From: Petrocella sp024636985
GTDB lineage: Bacteria; Bacillota; Clostridia; Lachnospirales; Vallitaleaceae
Length of the DNA: 64,000 nucleotides
Reading direction: 5' to 3'
NCBI GenBank assembly: GCA_024636985.1
Contig: JAGXFY010000079.1
Span: 1 to 64,000, forward strand
The position numbers and the translations under genes were made by a program. Position 1 is the first letter of the stretch. Every line of letters begins with the position of its first letter. The notes below the pieces were generated by a model that searched no databases, was not told the DNA's origin, and saw only the letters and a list, made by a program, of their open reading frames with translations. This document shows, piece after piece, positions 52,480 to 60,701 of this stretch.

Positions 52480-54312
52480 ATGTGTGGAATAGTTGGATAC
52501 ATTGGTAGTCAGGAAGCATCCCCTATTTTAATTGAGGGATTAAGAACACTAGAATATAGAGGTTACGATTCATCAGGGATTGCTGTTTTTGACCACAAGT
52601 TGAATATGGTTAAGTCAAAAGGTAGACTCATTAACTTAGAAGACAAATTAAAAGTGGAAGATCTGCAAGGTGTCTTAGGGATTGGTCATACAAGATGGGC
52701 AACCCATGGCGAGCCCTCCGATTATAACGCCCATCCTCATATGAATGAGAGCGGGACCATTGCACTTGTTCATAACGGCATCATCGAAAATTATATTTCT
52801 CTTAAGGAAGAATTAATAGAAAAAGGTTATCGCTTTATTTCAGAGACAGATACGGAGATTGCGGTACAGCTTATCGATCTATATTACAAAGAAGACAACA
52901 ATCTTTTAGAAGCGGTTATCGCGGCACTCCATAGAATAGAAGGTTCTTTCGCCCTTGCAGTGGTGGCAGAAGAAGAACCGGATAAGATTATCGCTACAAG
53001 AAAAGACAGCCCATTGGTTCTTGGGATTGGTGATGGAGAGAACTTTATTGCTTCTGACGTACCGGCTATTTTAAGACATACCAGGAAAGTATATTTTATT
53101 GAGGATTATGAAATAGCGGTTGTCACCAAGGATGATATTGTCATCATGGACATGGATCAAAAACGCATCAAAAGAGAAATATTTAATGTGACATGGGATA
53201 TCCAAGCAGCTGAAAAAGCAGGTTATGAGCACTTTATGTTAAAAGAAATATATGAGCAACCAAAAGTGATTCGTGACACATTAACACCAAGGTTGCCAAT
53301 GGATCAAGACGATGTTTACTTAGACGGCATCAATCTTGAAAAAGAGGTTTTGGAGAAAATCACGAGAATATATGTGATTGCCTGTGGAACAGCCTATTAT
53401 TCCGGCTTAATAGGAAAAGAGCTCATTGAGAAATATGCCCGTATTCCTGTTATAGCTGAGGTAGCCTCGGAATTCAGATACAAGGATCCAATCTTAGATG
53501 AAAATACATTGATGATTGTTGTATCCCAATCCGGAGAAACAGCGGATACACTAGCAGCGCTTAGAATGGCTAAAAAAGCAGGTGCACATGTGTTGGGTGT
53601 TGTTAATGCCGTTGGATCAAGTATTTCAAGAGAAGCCGATGATGTACTCTATACATGGGCAGGACCGGAGATTGCAGTGGCATCTACCAAGGCATATTCG
53701 GCTCAGTTATGCGCTATGTATCTCATTAGCATGAAGATATCCTTGGTTCTTGGAAAATTAAGTACAGAGGACTTTAGAGAGCTAAGGGCGGCATTGTACC
53801 AATTACCATCCCAAGTGGAGCATATCTTAGAAAATGCGAATTTGATAGAAGATATGGCGAAAAAGCATGTGAATATGAAGAATGTATTCTATATTGGTCG
53901 AGGTTTAGATTATGCTGTTGCTATGGAAGGTGCGCTTAAGATCAAAGAAATTGCATACCTACATGCAGAGCCATATCCAGCAGGGGAACTGAAGCATGGA
54001 CCTATTGCTCTGATTGAAGAAGGTTCCTTACTTATGGGGTTGCTTGGTCAGGAAAGTCTTTTTGACAAAACGGTCAGTAATATAAAAGAAGTCAAAGCAA
54101 GAGGTGCCAGTATTATGGCGATTGCTATGGAAGGTAATAAGGAAGTGGAACAAGTTGCAGAAGATGTTATCTATATACCAAGAACCCATTGGTCCTTAGT
54201 ACCATTGCTTGAAAACATACCACAACAATTGTTTGCTTATTATATAGCAAAGAATTTGGGACATGATATTGATAAACCAAGAAACTTAGCTAAGAGTGTT
54301 ACTGTGGAATAA
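52480..54312 (+). CDS. glmS: Glutamine-fructose-6-phosphate aminotransferase
   Basis: First committed step of amino-sugar synthesis. A 610-residue protein with an N-terminal glutamine amidotransferase domain (Cys2 nucleophile in MCGIVGYIG; GHTRWATHG) and two SIS isomerase domains (SQSGETADTL and the C-terminal PRNLAKSVTVE). The gap from glmM is 10 bp, which leaves no room for a glmS ribozyme. Confidence 0.97.
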   Translation: MCGIVGYIGSQEASPILIEGLRTLEYRGYDSSGIAVFDHKLNMVKSKGRLINLEDKLKVEDLQGVLGIGHTRWATHGEPSDYNAHPHMNESGTIALVHNGIIENYISLKEELIEKGYRFISETDTEIAVQLIDLYYKEDNNLLEAVIAALHRIEGSFALAVVAEEEPDKIIATRKDSPLVLGIGDGENFIASDVPAILRHTRKVYFIEDYEIAVVTKDDIVIMDMDQKRIKREIFNVTWDIQAAEKAGYEHFMLKEIYEQPKVIRDTLTPRLPMDQDDVYLDGINLEKEVLEKITRIYVIACGTAYYSGLIGKELIEKYARIPVIAEVASEFRYKDPILDENTLMIVVSQSGETADTLAALRMAKKAGAHVLGVVNAVGSSISREADDVLYTWAGPEIAVASTKAYSAQLCAMYLISMKISLVLGKLSTEDFRELRAALYQLPSQVEHILENANLIEDMAKKHVNMKNVFYIGRGLDYAVAMEGALKIKEIAYLHAEPYPAGELKHGPIALIEEGSLLMGLLGQESLFDKTVSNIKEVKARGASIMAIAMEGNKEVEQVAEDVIYIPRTHWSLVPLLENIPQQLFAYYIAKNLGHDIDKPRNLAKSVTVE

Positions 54313-54423
54313 GGATCTCTTTTTAATGGACTTTTAATGTTTTTACCATGAGATTTTAGACTTGGCGTACTATAATGAATTCATTAGATAGCATAAGTGA
54401 TGAAATGAAAGTTGAGGTGCGCT

Positions 54424-54831
54424 ATGAATAAGAGATTATACCGTTCTAATAAAGACAAAGTTTTGGCCGGTGTCTGTGGCGGAATCGCTGAATATTTTAA
54501 GATTGATGTGACCATTGTACGTTTGATTGTTGTCTTACTTGCTTTTCCAAGTTTTGGCATTACCTTTATCGGGTATATTATCGGTGCCATTATCATTCCG
54601 GAGCGACCGGTGGGATATGTGGATGTTGATGTGGATGAAGATATGGATACTGACATGGAAACAACCATCGATCTTGACAGTAAGGATACAAGAAGGGTGC
54701 TTGGCATCCTGATGATTGGCATAGGTATTTTGATTTTGATGAGTAAATTATTTATATGGTTTGACTCAGGCATGATTATTGCAATTGCCATTATTGCTAT
54801 AGGTGTTTTTATTATCAAAAAGAAGAATTAA
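54424..54831 (+). CDS. PspC-domain membrane protein
   Basis: A 135-residue protein starting with the PspC motif KRLYRSNKDKVLAGVCGGIAEYF-type sequence (residues 3-24), a membrane segment (about 33-58), an acidic linker (about 64-85, VDVDVDEDMDTDME) and two further hydrophobic segments. PspC proteins respond to membrane stress and often interact with envelope sensors. ATG 54424 follows GAGGTGCGCT; a TTG at 54412 is rejected. Single gene with its own terminator. Confidence 0.85.
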   Translation: MNKRLYRSNKDKVLAGVCGGIAEYFKIDVTIVRLIVVLLAFPSFGITFIGYIIGAIIIPERPVGYVDVDVDEDMDTDMETTIDLDSKDTRRVLGILMIGIGILILMSKLFIWFDSGMIIAIAIIAIGVFIIKKKN

Positions 54832-54854
54832 AAATTGCACTTTGTAACGTATGA

Positions 54855-54889
54855 TAAAAAAGGCAAGCGCTTAAGCGCTTGTCTTTTTA
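54855..54889 (+). terminator. Terminator after the PspC gene
   Basis: GACAAGCGCTT-type palindrome (CAAGCGCTTAAGCGCTTG) flanked by AAAAAGG and TCTTTTT. Confidence 0.9.
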
Positions 54890-54913
54890 AATGAATATAA
54901 GTTGATTTTAGTT

Positions 54914-55431
54914 CCATATTATAATCGTCGATATAATACAAAGCTTTTCCTCGCCTTACACTTCGTACGGTCATCGGAAAAGCTTTGTATCACATCTACT
55001 CGGTAATAGATCGTCTTTTCGTCAAGAAAAAGCACTGCTCAATCATCCTTCTGCTTTTAATTTTCAAGGAAAGTCATACTTTAGTATTCAGCCTTGAAGC
55101 GTGGCAGAATACGTCAAGGACCTTTTCTATCAAACCATTCAGAAATATGAGCAGAGCTCATAGCGAAGCGAAGCTTCTTTTCTTGCATCCATGTAAAAAC
55201 GAAGAACGTTCTACATCCCTGTAGAACTGTGATTGATCAGTACCCTTTCTTTTCTCATTCGGATTCGCTAATGTGCAAAATTCAATAGATTTTATTAGTA
55301 ACTTTTGCTGCTGATATTATAGCTTAATTGATAGAGAGTGCTATTCTTGTGGGAAGCTCATGATGTACTAAAACAACCAATAATACCATAAAAGCCAACA
55401 TCGACCATGAAGTTCCTAGGACCCATTTTAA
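54914..55431 (+). repeat. Long hairpin-rich intergenic repeat, copy R2, interrupted
   Basis: Same order of blocks as R1 (23810-24148). Stem ACAAAGCTTTTCC/GGAAAAGCTTTGT is a perfect 13 bp and carries a compensatory change relative to R1 (C-G in R1 is A-T here). The loop core, the linker ATCTACTCGGTAATA, the hairpin GTTCTACATCCCTGTAGAAC and the right-end block GCCAACATCGACCATGAAG are retained. About 120 bp is inserted between the CCTTCTG and CATCCATGTAAAAA blocks (see 55114-55185). It fills the gap between the PspC gene and the phosphoesterase gene; the 55432-55496 remainder holds a TATAAT at 55468. Confidence 0.8.
55114..55185 (+). repeat. Dispersed repeat module, copy 2, nested in R2
   Basis: Gap-free match to 2394-2465 (same 72-bp length), including TGAGCAGAGCTCAT and GCGAAGCGAAGCTTC. 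It falls exactly in the part of R2 that has no counterpart in R1. Confidence 0.78.
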
Positions 55432-55496
55432 TAATATATTTACTATTATTTGAGAATGCTTATATGCTATAATAAGAGAGTAAGGAAGGTGATGAC

Positions 55497-56399
55497 TTGT
55501 TTGGACATAAAAGGTTAACAGAATGTTATTTTAAAGCCATTCGCAACCAAGATACGATAGAAGTGGATGACGATACAAGAATTATATTTTTTAGTGATGT
55601 ACATCGTGGTGATAACAGTATGTCTGATGAATTTGCCCATAATCAAAATGTCTATTACCATGCCCTTGATTATTATTTTAAGAATGAATACACATACATT
55701 GAAGTTGGTGATGGGGATGAATTGTGGGAATATAGCAAATTTTCTCACATTAGAAGAGCCCACAGCGATGTTTTTTGTTTACTAAAAAAGTATTTTGACG
55801 AGAAACGTCTCTATTACCTTTTTGGTAATCACAATATGGCTTTTAGGAATGACTTCATATCCAAACATGACCTGACCTATTTTTATGATGAATACTTAGA
55901 TATCAAGACACCTTTATTTCCGGGTATTAATGTCAAAGAGAGCTTGTTGCTCAAAGATCGGCATACAGATAAGGAAATACTGGTGGTTCATGGTCATCAA
56001 GGTGATTTTATGAACGATCAAGGTTGGATTATTTCATTATTTTTGATGAGAATTTTTTGGCGCTATATGCACATGGTTGGTCTTAGAAATCCTTCAAGTC
56101 CTTCCAAGAATAGAGTAAAGAGACACAAGATAGAAAAGTCCTTTTCCAAATGGATTAGAATCAACCACATTGGCATCCTTTGTGGTCATACCCATCGTCC
56201 CAAGTTACCGGGTCAATTAGACGCTACATATCTGAATTCGGGGTGCTGTGTTCATCCAAGGGGTATTACAGGTATTGAATTGGTAGGAAGGAAATTCTAT
56301 CTGATTCACTGGAGCATCATTCCGGATGATCAAGGCCGTTTGGCAATTCGTAAAAAGATTATGAAGGGGCCACTCAGTTTTGATGAGATTAGATTATAA
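55497..56399 (+). CDS. Metallophosphoesterase, LpxH-like fold
   Basis: A 300-residue soluble calcineurin-type phosphoesterase. Metal motifs in order: FFSDVHRGDN (about residue 31), VGDGDELWE, FGNHNMA, VHGHQGD and CGHTHRP. The arrangement is that of UDP-2,3-diacylglucosamine hydrolase-like proteins, but a Gram-positive has no lipid A, so the substrate is unknown. The start is TTG at 55497, supported by AAGGAAGGTGATGAC. Confidence 0.82.
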   Translation: MFGHKRLTECYFKAIRNQDTIEVDDDTRIIFFSDVHRGDNSMSDEFAHNQNVYYHALDYYFKNEYTYIEVGDGDELWEYSKFSHIRRAHSDVFCLLKKYFDEKRLYYLFGNHNMAFRNDFISKHDLTYFYDEYLDIKTPLFPGINVKESLLLKDRHTDKEILVVHGHQGDFMNDQGWIISLFLMRIFWRYMHMVGLRNPSSPSKNRVKRHKIEKSFSKWIRINHIGILCGHTHRPKLPGQLDATYLNSGCCVHPRGITGIELVGRKFYLIHWSIIPDDQGRLAIRKKIMKGPLSFDEIRL

Positions 56400-56411
56400 A
56401 TTAAAGAGGTC

Positions 56412-56579
56412 CCATGAAAACCCTTCCACAGTCTGTATGACTACGGCCTTCAGTTGGTGCATCCCTGCACCAAAAGTCGGCGGACAGCTTCCTGCTGTCT
56501 TGCAAATTTCATAAGAAAGTTTTCATTTTAGCATCATGTCTTGAAGACTGACATGATGCATGAAGTTACTTTCTTATGA
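56412..56579. repeat. Cluster of four hairpins between the phosphoesterase and galM
   Basis: Four perfect stems in 125 bp: GGTGCA-TCCC-TGCACC (56456-56471), GACAGC/GCTGTC (56483-56499), and TCATAAGAAAGT/ACTTTCTTATGA (56509-56579) enclosing GCATCATGTC/GACATGATGC (56531-56559). The first has the same TCCC loop as hairpins in R1/R2. No ORF. With the inverted R-end at 56600 it fills most of the 374-bp gap. Confidence 0.7.
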
Positions 56580-56599
56580 GCCTAAACATACATTCAGTT

Positions 56600-56626
56600 C
56601 CAGGAACTTCATGGTCGGAGTTGGCT
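56600..56626 (-). repeat. Inverted fragment of the R1/R2 right end (R3)
   Basis: On the minus strand it reads AGCCAACTCCGACCATGAAG and on to CCTGG, matching the right-end block of R1 and R2 with two or three differences. The rest of R1/R2 is not present here. Confidence 0.7.
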
Positions 56627-56690
56627 TGAGTGATTTGTAGTAAGCAAAAACAGTTATGTAAAAATGAGTTAAAAGATTAATGATATCATA

Positions 56691-56760
56691 AAAAAGCAGC
56701 AAGTTATCATGAACCGGATTGTTATTGGAAAGTCCTGAAAATGATACTTGCTGCTTTTTA
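56691..56760. terminator. Bidirectional terminator before the galM 3' end
   Basis: AAAAAGCAGCAAGT(T)ATCAT pairs with ATGATACTTGCTGCTTTTT across a 30-nt loop, with flanking A and T runs. Confidence 0.8.
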
Positions 56761-56773
56761 TATCAGATATAAC

Positions 56774-57817
56774 TTAGGCTTTGAAACTATAAGTGGTTTT
56801 TTGACGATAGATTTCATCGGCTCTTAGGATCTTGGTGGGGAAGAAATCTTGATTGATTGCGTCAGGATAGTATTGGGTCTCAAGACAGACTGCACCATGT
56901 TTTAGAGTGGATTGGCCGCCTTGAAGTGGTAGCTCGGAAGTTAGGAAGTTGCCGGTATAACAGACGACACAAGCTTCTGTGGTTTCTATCTCAAGTATAC
57001 GTCCGGTTTTTGGATCTGTAAGTATAATGGGTGCTTCAGTATCTGAATCTAGGATAAAGGCATGATCATAGCCACCGGCGTTTTTTAGCTGGATATTTTC
57101 ATCATGTATATGAGAACCAATAGATTTTGGTTGACTGAAGTCAAAAGGTCCTGAGGCGGTGGGTGAGATACCTATGGGTATGATTTGTGAATCAACAGCG
57201 ACATATTCTTTTGCAGGAAGGGTAAGCAGATGGTCCAAGATGGTGGTGGAAGGATCAGCCGATAGATTGAAGTAGCTGTGATTGGTTAAGGTAAGGATGG
57301 TATCTTTATCGGTTGTTGCTTTATACCTTATGGTGAGGTTGCTATCTTCATCAAAGACATAGGTCACGACTACATCCAGATTCCCCGGAAAGCCTTGATC
57401 CATATCATAACTGAGATAACTTAATACCAGTTCAGCTTGGGTCTTTGATACGATTTCAGTCACGGACCATATCTGCTTGTCAAGGGCAAGACTGCCACCG
57501 TGTAGACAATGATTGCCGTTATTTTTTTCTAACGTGTAAGAGGTATCATTGAGATTAAAAGAAGCTTGGCTGATACGTCCTGCAACTCTACCGGTGATAC
57601 AACCAAAATGGGGTGAATGCTCTTCATAAGCTTCTACTGAGTCAAGGCCTAAAACCACATTGCTAATATGACCGGCAGCATCCGGAATATTAATTTCCTT
57701 AATGATGCCTCCATAGTTTAGAATTTTGATGTTATGACCTTTTTCATTGATTAAAGTGTATAGCGTGACTTGTTGACCGTCTTTTGTGTGACCGAAAGGG
57801 CTAGATTGACATTGCAT
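56774..57817 (-). CDS. galM: Aldose 1-epimerase (mutarotase)
   Basis: Interconverts alpha and beta anomers of galactose and glucose. The 347 residues show GRVAGRI near residue 77, the catalytic His in NHCLHGG and in LTNHSYFNL, and catalytic Glu in LETQYYPDA. No signal peptide. Starts after AAGGAGGAATCACG on the minus strand. Monocistronic; no other galactose gene lies near except the distant LacZ-like gene. Confidence 0.94.
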   Translation of the reverse strand: MQCQSSPFGHTKDGQQVTLYTLINEKGHNIKILNYGGIIKEINIPDAAGHISNVVLGLDSVEAYEEHSPHFGCITGRVAGRISQASFNLNDTSYTLEKNNGNHCLHGGSLALDKQIWSVTEIVSKTQAELVLSYLSYDMDQGFPGNLDVVVTYVFDEDSNLTIRYKATTDKDTILTLTNHSYFNLSADPSTTILDHLLTLPAKEYVAVDSQIIPIGISPTASGPFDFSQPKSIGSHIHDENIQLKNAGGYDHAFILDSDTEAPIILTDPKTGRILEIETTEACVVCYTGNFLTSELPLQGGQSTLKHGAVCLETQYYPDAINQDFFPTKILRADEIYRQKTTYSFKA

Positions 57818-57974
57818 CGTGATTCCTCCTTAGATGAAGTTAAGTCTTAGACTATTATACATCAGGGTCTTGTAAAGCTCAATAATAGAGATTAGTCCTT
57901 GAAATAAGAGGCTCAATCCTGTATGATAAGAAATGAGTTGTCACTACTAAAAGAATAGAATTGGAGATTATAGA

Positions 57975-58733
57975 ATGGAAAAAATAGTATTAGCCAAAGT
58001 CGGCGACAGAGAATTGACAAAAGAAGATATGATTGCAATTATGAGAAATCTGCCTCAACAAGATGCTCAGAATTTTTCTAGTTTTGAAGGTCGAAAAGTA
58101 TTGTTGGATGAAATGGTAGCAGGAGAGTTATTCTATAAAAGAGGGGTTGAAAATAACTTCGATCAAGAAGAGAAGTTCATTGAGATTATGGCAGAGACCA
58201 AACGTGCCATGCTACAAAGATATGCTGTTCAAAAAAGCTTAGACGCCATTACGGTAGAACCATCTGAGGTTGAAGCATACTATGAGGCACATAAGAATAA
58301 TTTTTCAGAAGGACCAAAAGCCAAAGCTAAGCATATCCTGATGACGGATGAAGCGGACATCATGGAAGTCAAGAATGAGATAGACACCGGTATGGATTTT
58401 GAAGAAGCGGCAAGAAAATACTCAACTTGTCCATCAAAAGAACGGGGTGGAGATCTTGGTACTTTTGAAAGAGGACGTATGGTTCCTGAGTTTGAAGACG
58501 CAGCATTTACACAAGAAATCGGTCTTGTTGGGGATCCTGTAAAAACACAATTCGGTTACCATTTGTTATTGGTTGAAGAACGTGTTGAAACTTCTGTTAA
58601 AGCTTTTGAAGAAGTTGAAAACCAAGTCAGACAAGAACTCATCGGTAGAAAGCAAACCGAAGTGTACAGATCTGAGATTGAAGCGCTAAAAGAAATTTAT
58701 CCAGTGGAAATCAACGAAGACGGATTAAAATAA
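57975..58733 (+). CDS. Parvulin-type peptidyl-prolyl isomerase, cytoplasmic
   Basis: A 252-residue SurA/PrsA-like protein: an N-terminal helical chaperone region (about 1-110) and a parvulin domain (about 115-205; AKAKHILM, FEEAARKYSTCPSKERGGDLGTFERGRMVPEFE in pieces, and TQFGYHLLLVEER). Unlike PrsA it has no signal peptide or lipobox; the first residues MEKIVLAKVGDREL are already the folded domain. Starts after TTGGAGATTATAGA. Monocistronic with a terminator behind it. Confidence 0.88.
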   Translation: MEKIVLAKVGDRELTKEDMIAIMRNLPQQDAQNFSSFEGRKVLLDEMVAGELFYKRGVENNFDQEEKFIEIMAETKRAMLQRYAVQKSLDAITVEPSEVEAYYEAHKNNFSEGPKAKAKHILMTDEADIMEVKNEIDTGMDFEEAARKYSTCPSKERGGDLGTFERGRMVPEFEDAAFTQEIGLVGDPVKTQFGYHLLLVEERVETSVKAFEEVENQVRQELIGRKQTEVYRSEIEALKEIYPVEINEDGLK

Positions 58734-58769
58734 CGATAGTAAGATAAAAGGTTTTATAGTTAAACTTTC

Positions 58770-58807
58770 AAACCGCCCTTTCTCTGTCAGAGAAAAGGCG
58801 GTTTTCT
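58770..58807 (+). terminator. Terminator after the parvulin gene
   Basis: AAACCGCC(CTTTCTCT) with (AGAGAAAA)GGCGGTTTT, a stem of about 15 bp ending in TTTTC. Confidence 0.9.
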
Positions 58808-58881
58808 TCTTTCTTAACTTGAAGGGTCATGTTATAATGATTTTGATAAAAGTGGTAACATAGAAACAATCGAGGTGTTAG

Positions 58882-59793
58882 ATGATTAAGTTGCAGGAAC
58901 GTATCGATAAAAATCAGTTTGATGGTGCAGGATTTTTCTATAATGAACCTATGAGTCGCCACACATCTTTTAAGATTGGTGGCCCGGCGGATTTGTTATT
59001 TGTACCAAAAACCATAGAACATATAGAAGACATGATTAGGCTGTGTATAGAACTGGATATACCCTATTACATAATGGGTAACGGAAGCAACCTTTTAGTA
59101 AGCGACTTAGGCTACCGAGGGGTCATTATTCAGATTTGTAAGAATATGAGTGCCTATAGAATTGAAGGCAATCGGGTATATGCCCAAGGCGGCATTCTGC
59201 TATCGAGTCTCTCTAAGCACATTTATAGAGCCGGCCTTAGAGGGTTTGAATTTGCTTCAGGTATCCCCGGAACGTTAGGTGGCGCAGTTTACATGAATGC
59301 AGGTGCTTATGGCGGAGAAATAAAAGATGTTATTATAGAAGCAGGGACCCTTACAAGAAAAGGTGAAGTCAGAACATTAAATAAAGAAGCTCTGGATCTG
59401 GGTTATCGACATAGTAGTCTTCAGATTCACGAAGACATTGTATTGTCTGCAACTTTGGTTCTTGAACAAGGGGATAAAAAAGAAATCAAGGCCCTTATGC
59501 AAGATTTGGGGCAGAGAAGAAAAGACAAACAACCCATTGAATTGCCAAGTGCAGGAAGTACTTTCAAGCGACCGGAAGGCTATTATGCTGGAAAGCTGAT
59601 TATGGATGCAGGCCTATCCGGCTATCGTATTGGCGATGCAAGGGTTTCTATAAAACACTGTGGCTTTGTCGTCAATGAAGGGCAGGCGACATGCAAAGAC
59701 GTGTTAGACCTTATTGAGTATATCCAACATGAAGTCAAATCGAAGTTTGATGTTGACTTAGAACCGGAAGTTAAAATCATTGGTGATTTTTAA
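58882..59793 (+). CDS. murB: UDP-N-acetylenolpyruvoylglucosamine reductase
   Basis: Second committed step of peptidoglycan precursor synthesis, an FAD enzyme. The 303 residues show SRHTSFKIGGPADLLF (FAD binding), GNGSNLLVSD, ASGIPGTLGGAVYMNAGAYGGE, YRHSSLQ and PSAGSTFKRPEGYYAGKLI, with the catalytic Glu near the end (PEVKIIG). Type IIb MurB by length. A TATAAT at 58833 is the likely -10. First gene of murB-rapZ-yvcK-whiA-crh-like. Confidence 0.96.
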   Translation: MIKLQERIDKNQFDGAGFFYNEPMSRHTSFKIGGPADLLFVPKTIEHIEDMIRLCIELDIPYYIMGNGSNLLVSDLGYRGVIIQICKNMSAYRIEGNRVYAQGGILLSSLSKHIYRAGLRGFEFASGIPGTLGGAVYMNAGAYGGEIKDVIIEAGTLTRKGEVRTLNKEALDLGYRHSSLQIHEDIVLSATLVLEQGDKKEIKALMQDLGQRRKDKQPIELPSAGSTFKRPEGYYAGKLIMDAGLSGYRIGDARVSIKHCGFVVNEGQATCKDVLDLIEYIQHEVKSKFDVDLEPEVKIIGDF

Positions 59794-59817
59794 TCGTAAT
59801 TGAAGGGAGGAATCAGA

Positions 59818-60690
59818 ATGCAATTTGTAATTGTGACAGGTATGTCAGGTGCCGGAAAAAGTACAACCTTAAAATTTCTAGAAGATGCCGGGTATTTTTG
59901 TGTCGATAACCTACCACCGGCCTTAATCGGGAAATTTGCAGATGTTTGTTTTAGTCCGGATTCAGGGTTGAAAAAGATAGCGCTTGGTGTTGACGTTCGT
60001 AGTGGTATGCATTTTGAGATCCTTTTCAGTGAACTGGCGCAGTTGAAGAACCAAGGTGTGACAATGGATATTATTTTTCTGGAATCAAGCAATGACATAT
60101 TAATCAAAAGATTCAAGGAAACCAGAAGAAAGCATCCCTTAGTTGAGGACGGACGCATTGAAGACGCCATCTTAGAAGAAAGGGCGCTTCTTGAACCCGT
60201 TAAAAGTCAAGCAAAGATCATTATTGACACGACCAACCTCTTAACAAGAGAACTCAGATTTGAGCTCCACAAAGCCCTCAATGATGAGCAAAGTTATAAA
60301 AACCTCATTATTACTGTCCTTTCATTTGGATTCAAACACGGGATTCCATCGGATTCAGATTTGGTTTTTGACGTCCGCTTTATACCGAATCCTTATTACA
60401 AATCAGAACTCAGAGGTTTTACTGGAAAAGATAAGGTAGTTCAAGACTATGTGATGCAGTGGGATGTGTCGACGATGTTCATAGATAAACTGGATGATAT
60501 GTTGGCGTTTCTCATACCCAATTATATTAAAGAAGGAAAAAACCAGTTGGTCATCAGTATAGGTTGCACAGGTGGCAAACATAGGTCCGTCACCTTAACG
60601 GATGTCTTGGCCAGGAAATTAGAGAGCTATAATTATAGTGTACATTGTCACCATAGAGATATTGAGAAGGATGCCCTAAGAGGGAAGTAG
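59818..60690 (+). CDS. rapZ: RNase adapter / nucleotide-binding protein RapZ
   Basis: A P-loop protein of 290 residues (YvcJ in Bacillus). Walker A GMSGAGKST (8-16), FCVDNLPP and the C-terminal SIGCTGGKHRSVTL domain are the family's signatures. In enterobacteria RapZ senses glucosamine-6-phosphate; in Firmicutes the role is less clear, but co-location with murB and yvcK ties it to cell-wall sugar metabolism. ATG 59818 follows GGGAGGAATCAG; a TTG at 59800 is rejected. Confidence 0.95.
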   Translation: MQFVIVTGMSGAGKSTTLKFLEDAGYFCVDNLPPALIGKFADVCFSPDSGLKKIALGVDVRSGMHFEILFSELAQLKNQGVTMDIIFLESSNDILIKRFKETRRKHPLVEDGRIEDAILEERALLEPVKSQAKIIIDTTNLLTRELRFELHKALNDEQSYKNLIITVLSFGFKHGIPSDSDLVFDVRFIPNPYYKSELRGFTGKDKVVQDYVMQWDVSTMFIDKLDDMLAFLIPNYIKEGKNQLVISIGCTGGKHRSVTLTDVLARKLESYNYSVHCHHRDIEKDALRGK

Positions 60691-60701
60691 TAGGTAGACC
60701 C

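Noticed and set aside
54384..54818. A 144-codon antisense frame over the PspC gene
   Set aside because: Low-complexity Met/Ile/Ser translation, fully opposite a recognised gene, no ribosome-binding site.
54985..55224. A 79-codon open frame inside repeat R2
   Set aside because: It crosses hairpin arms and the nested module, has no ribosome-binding site, and R1 does not keep the frame.
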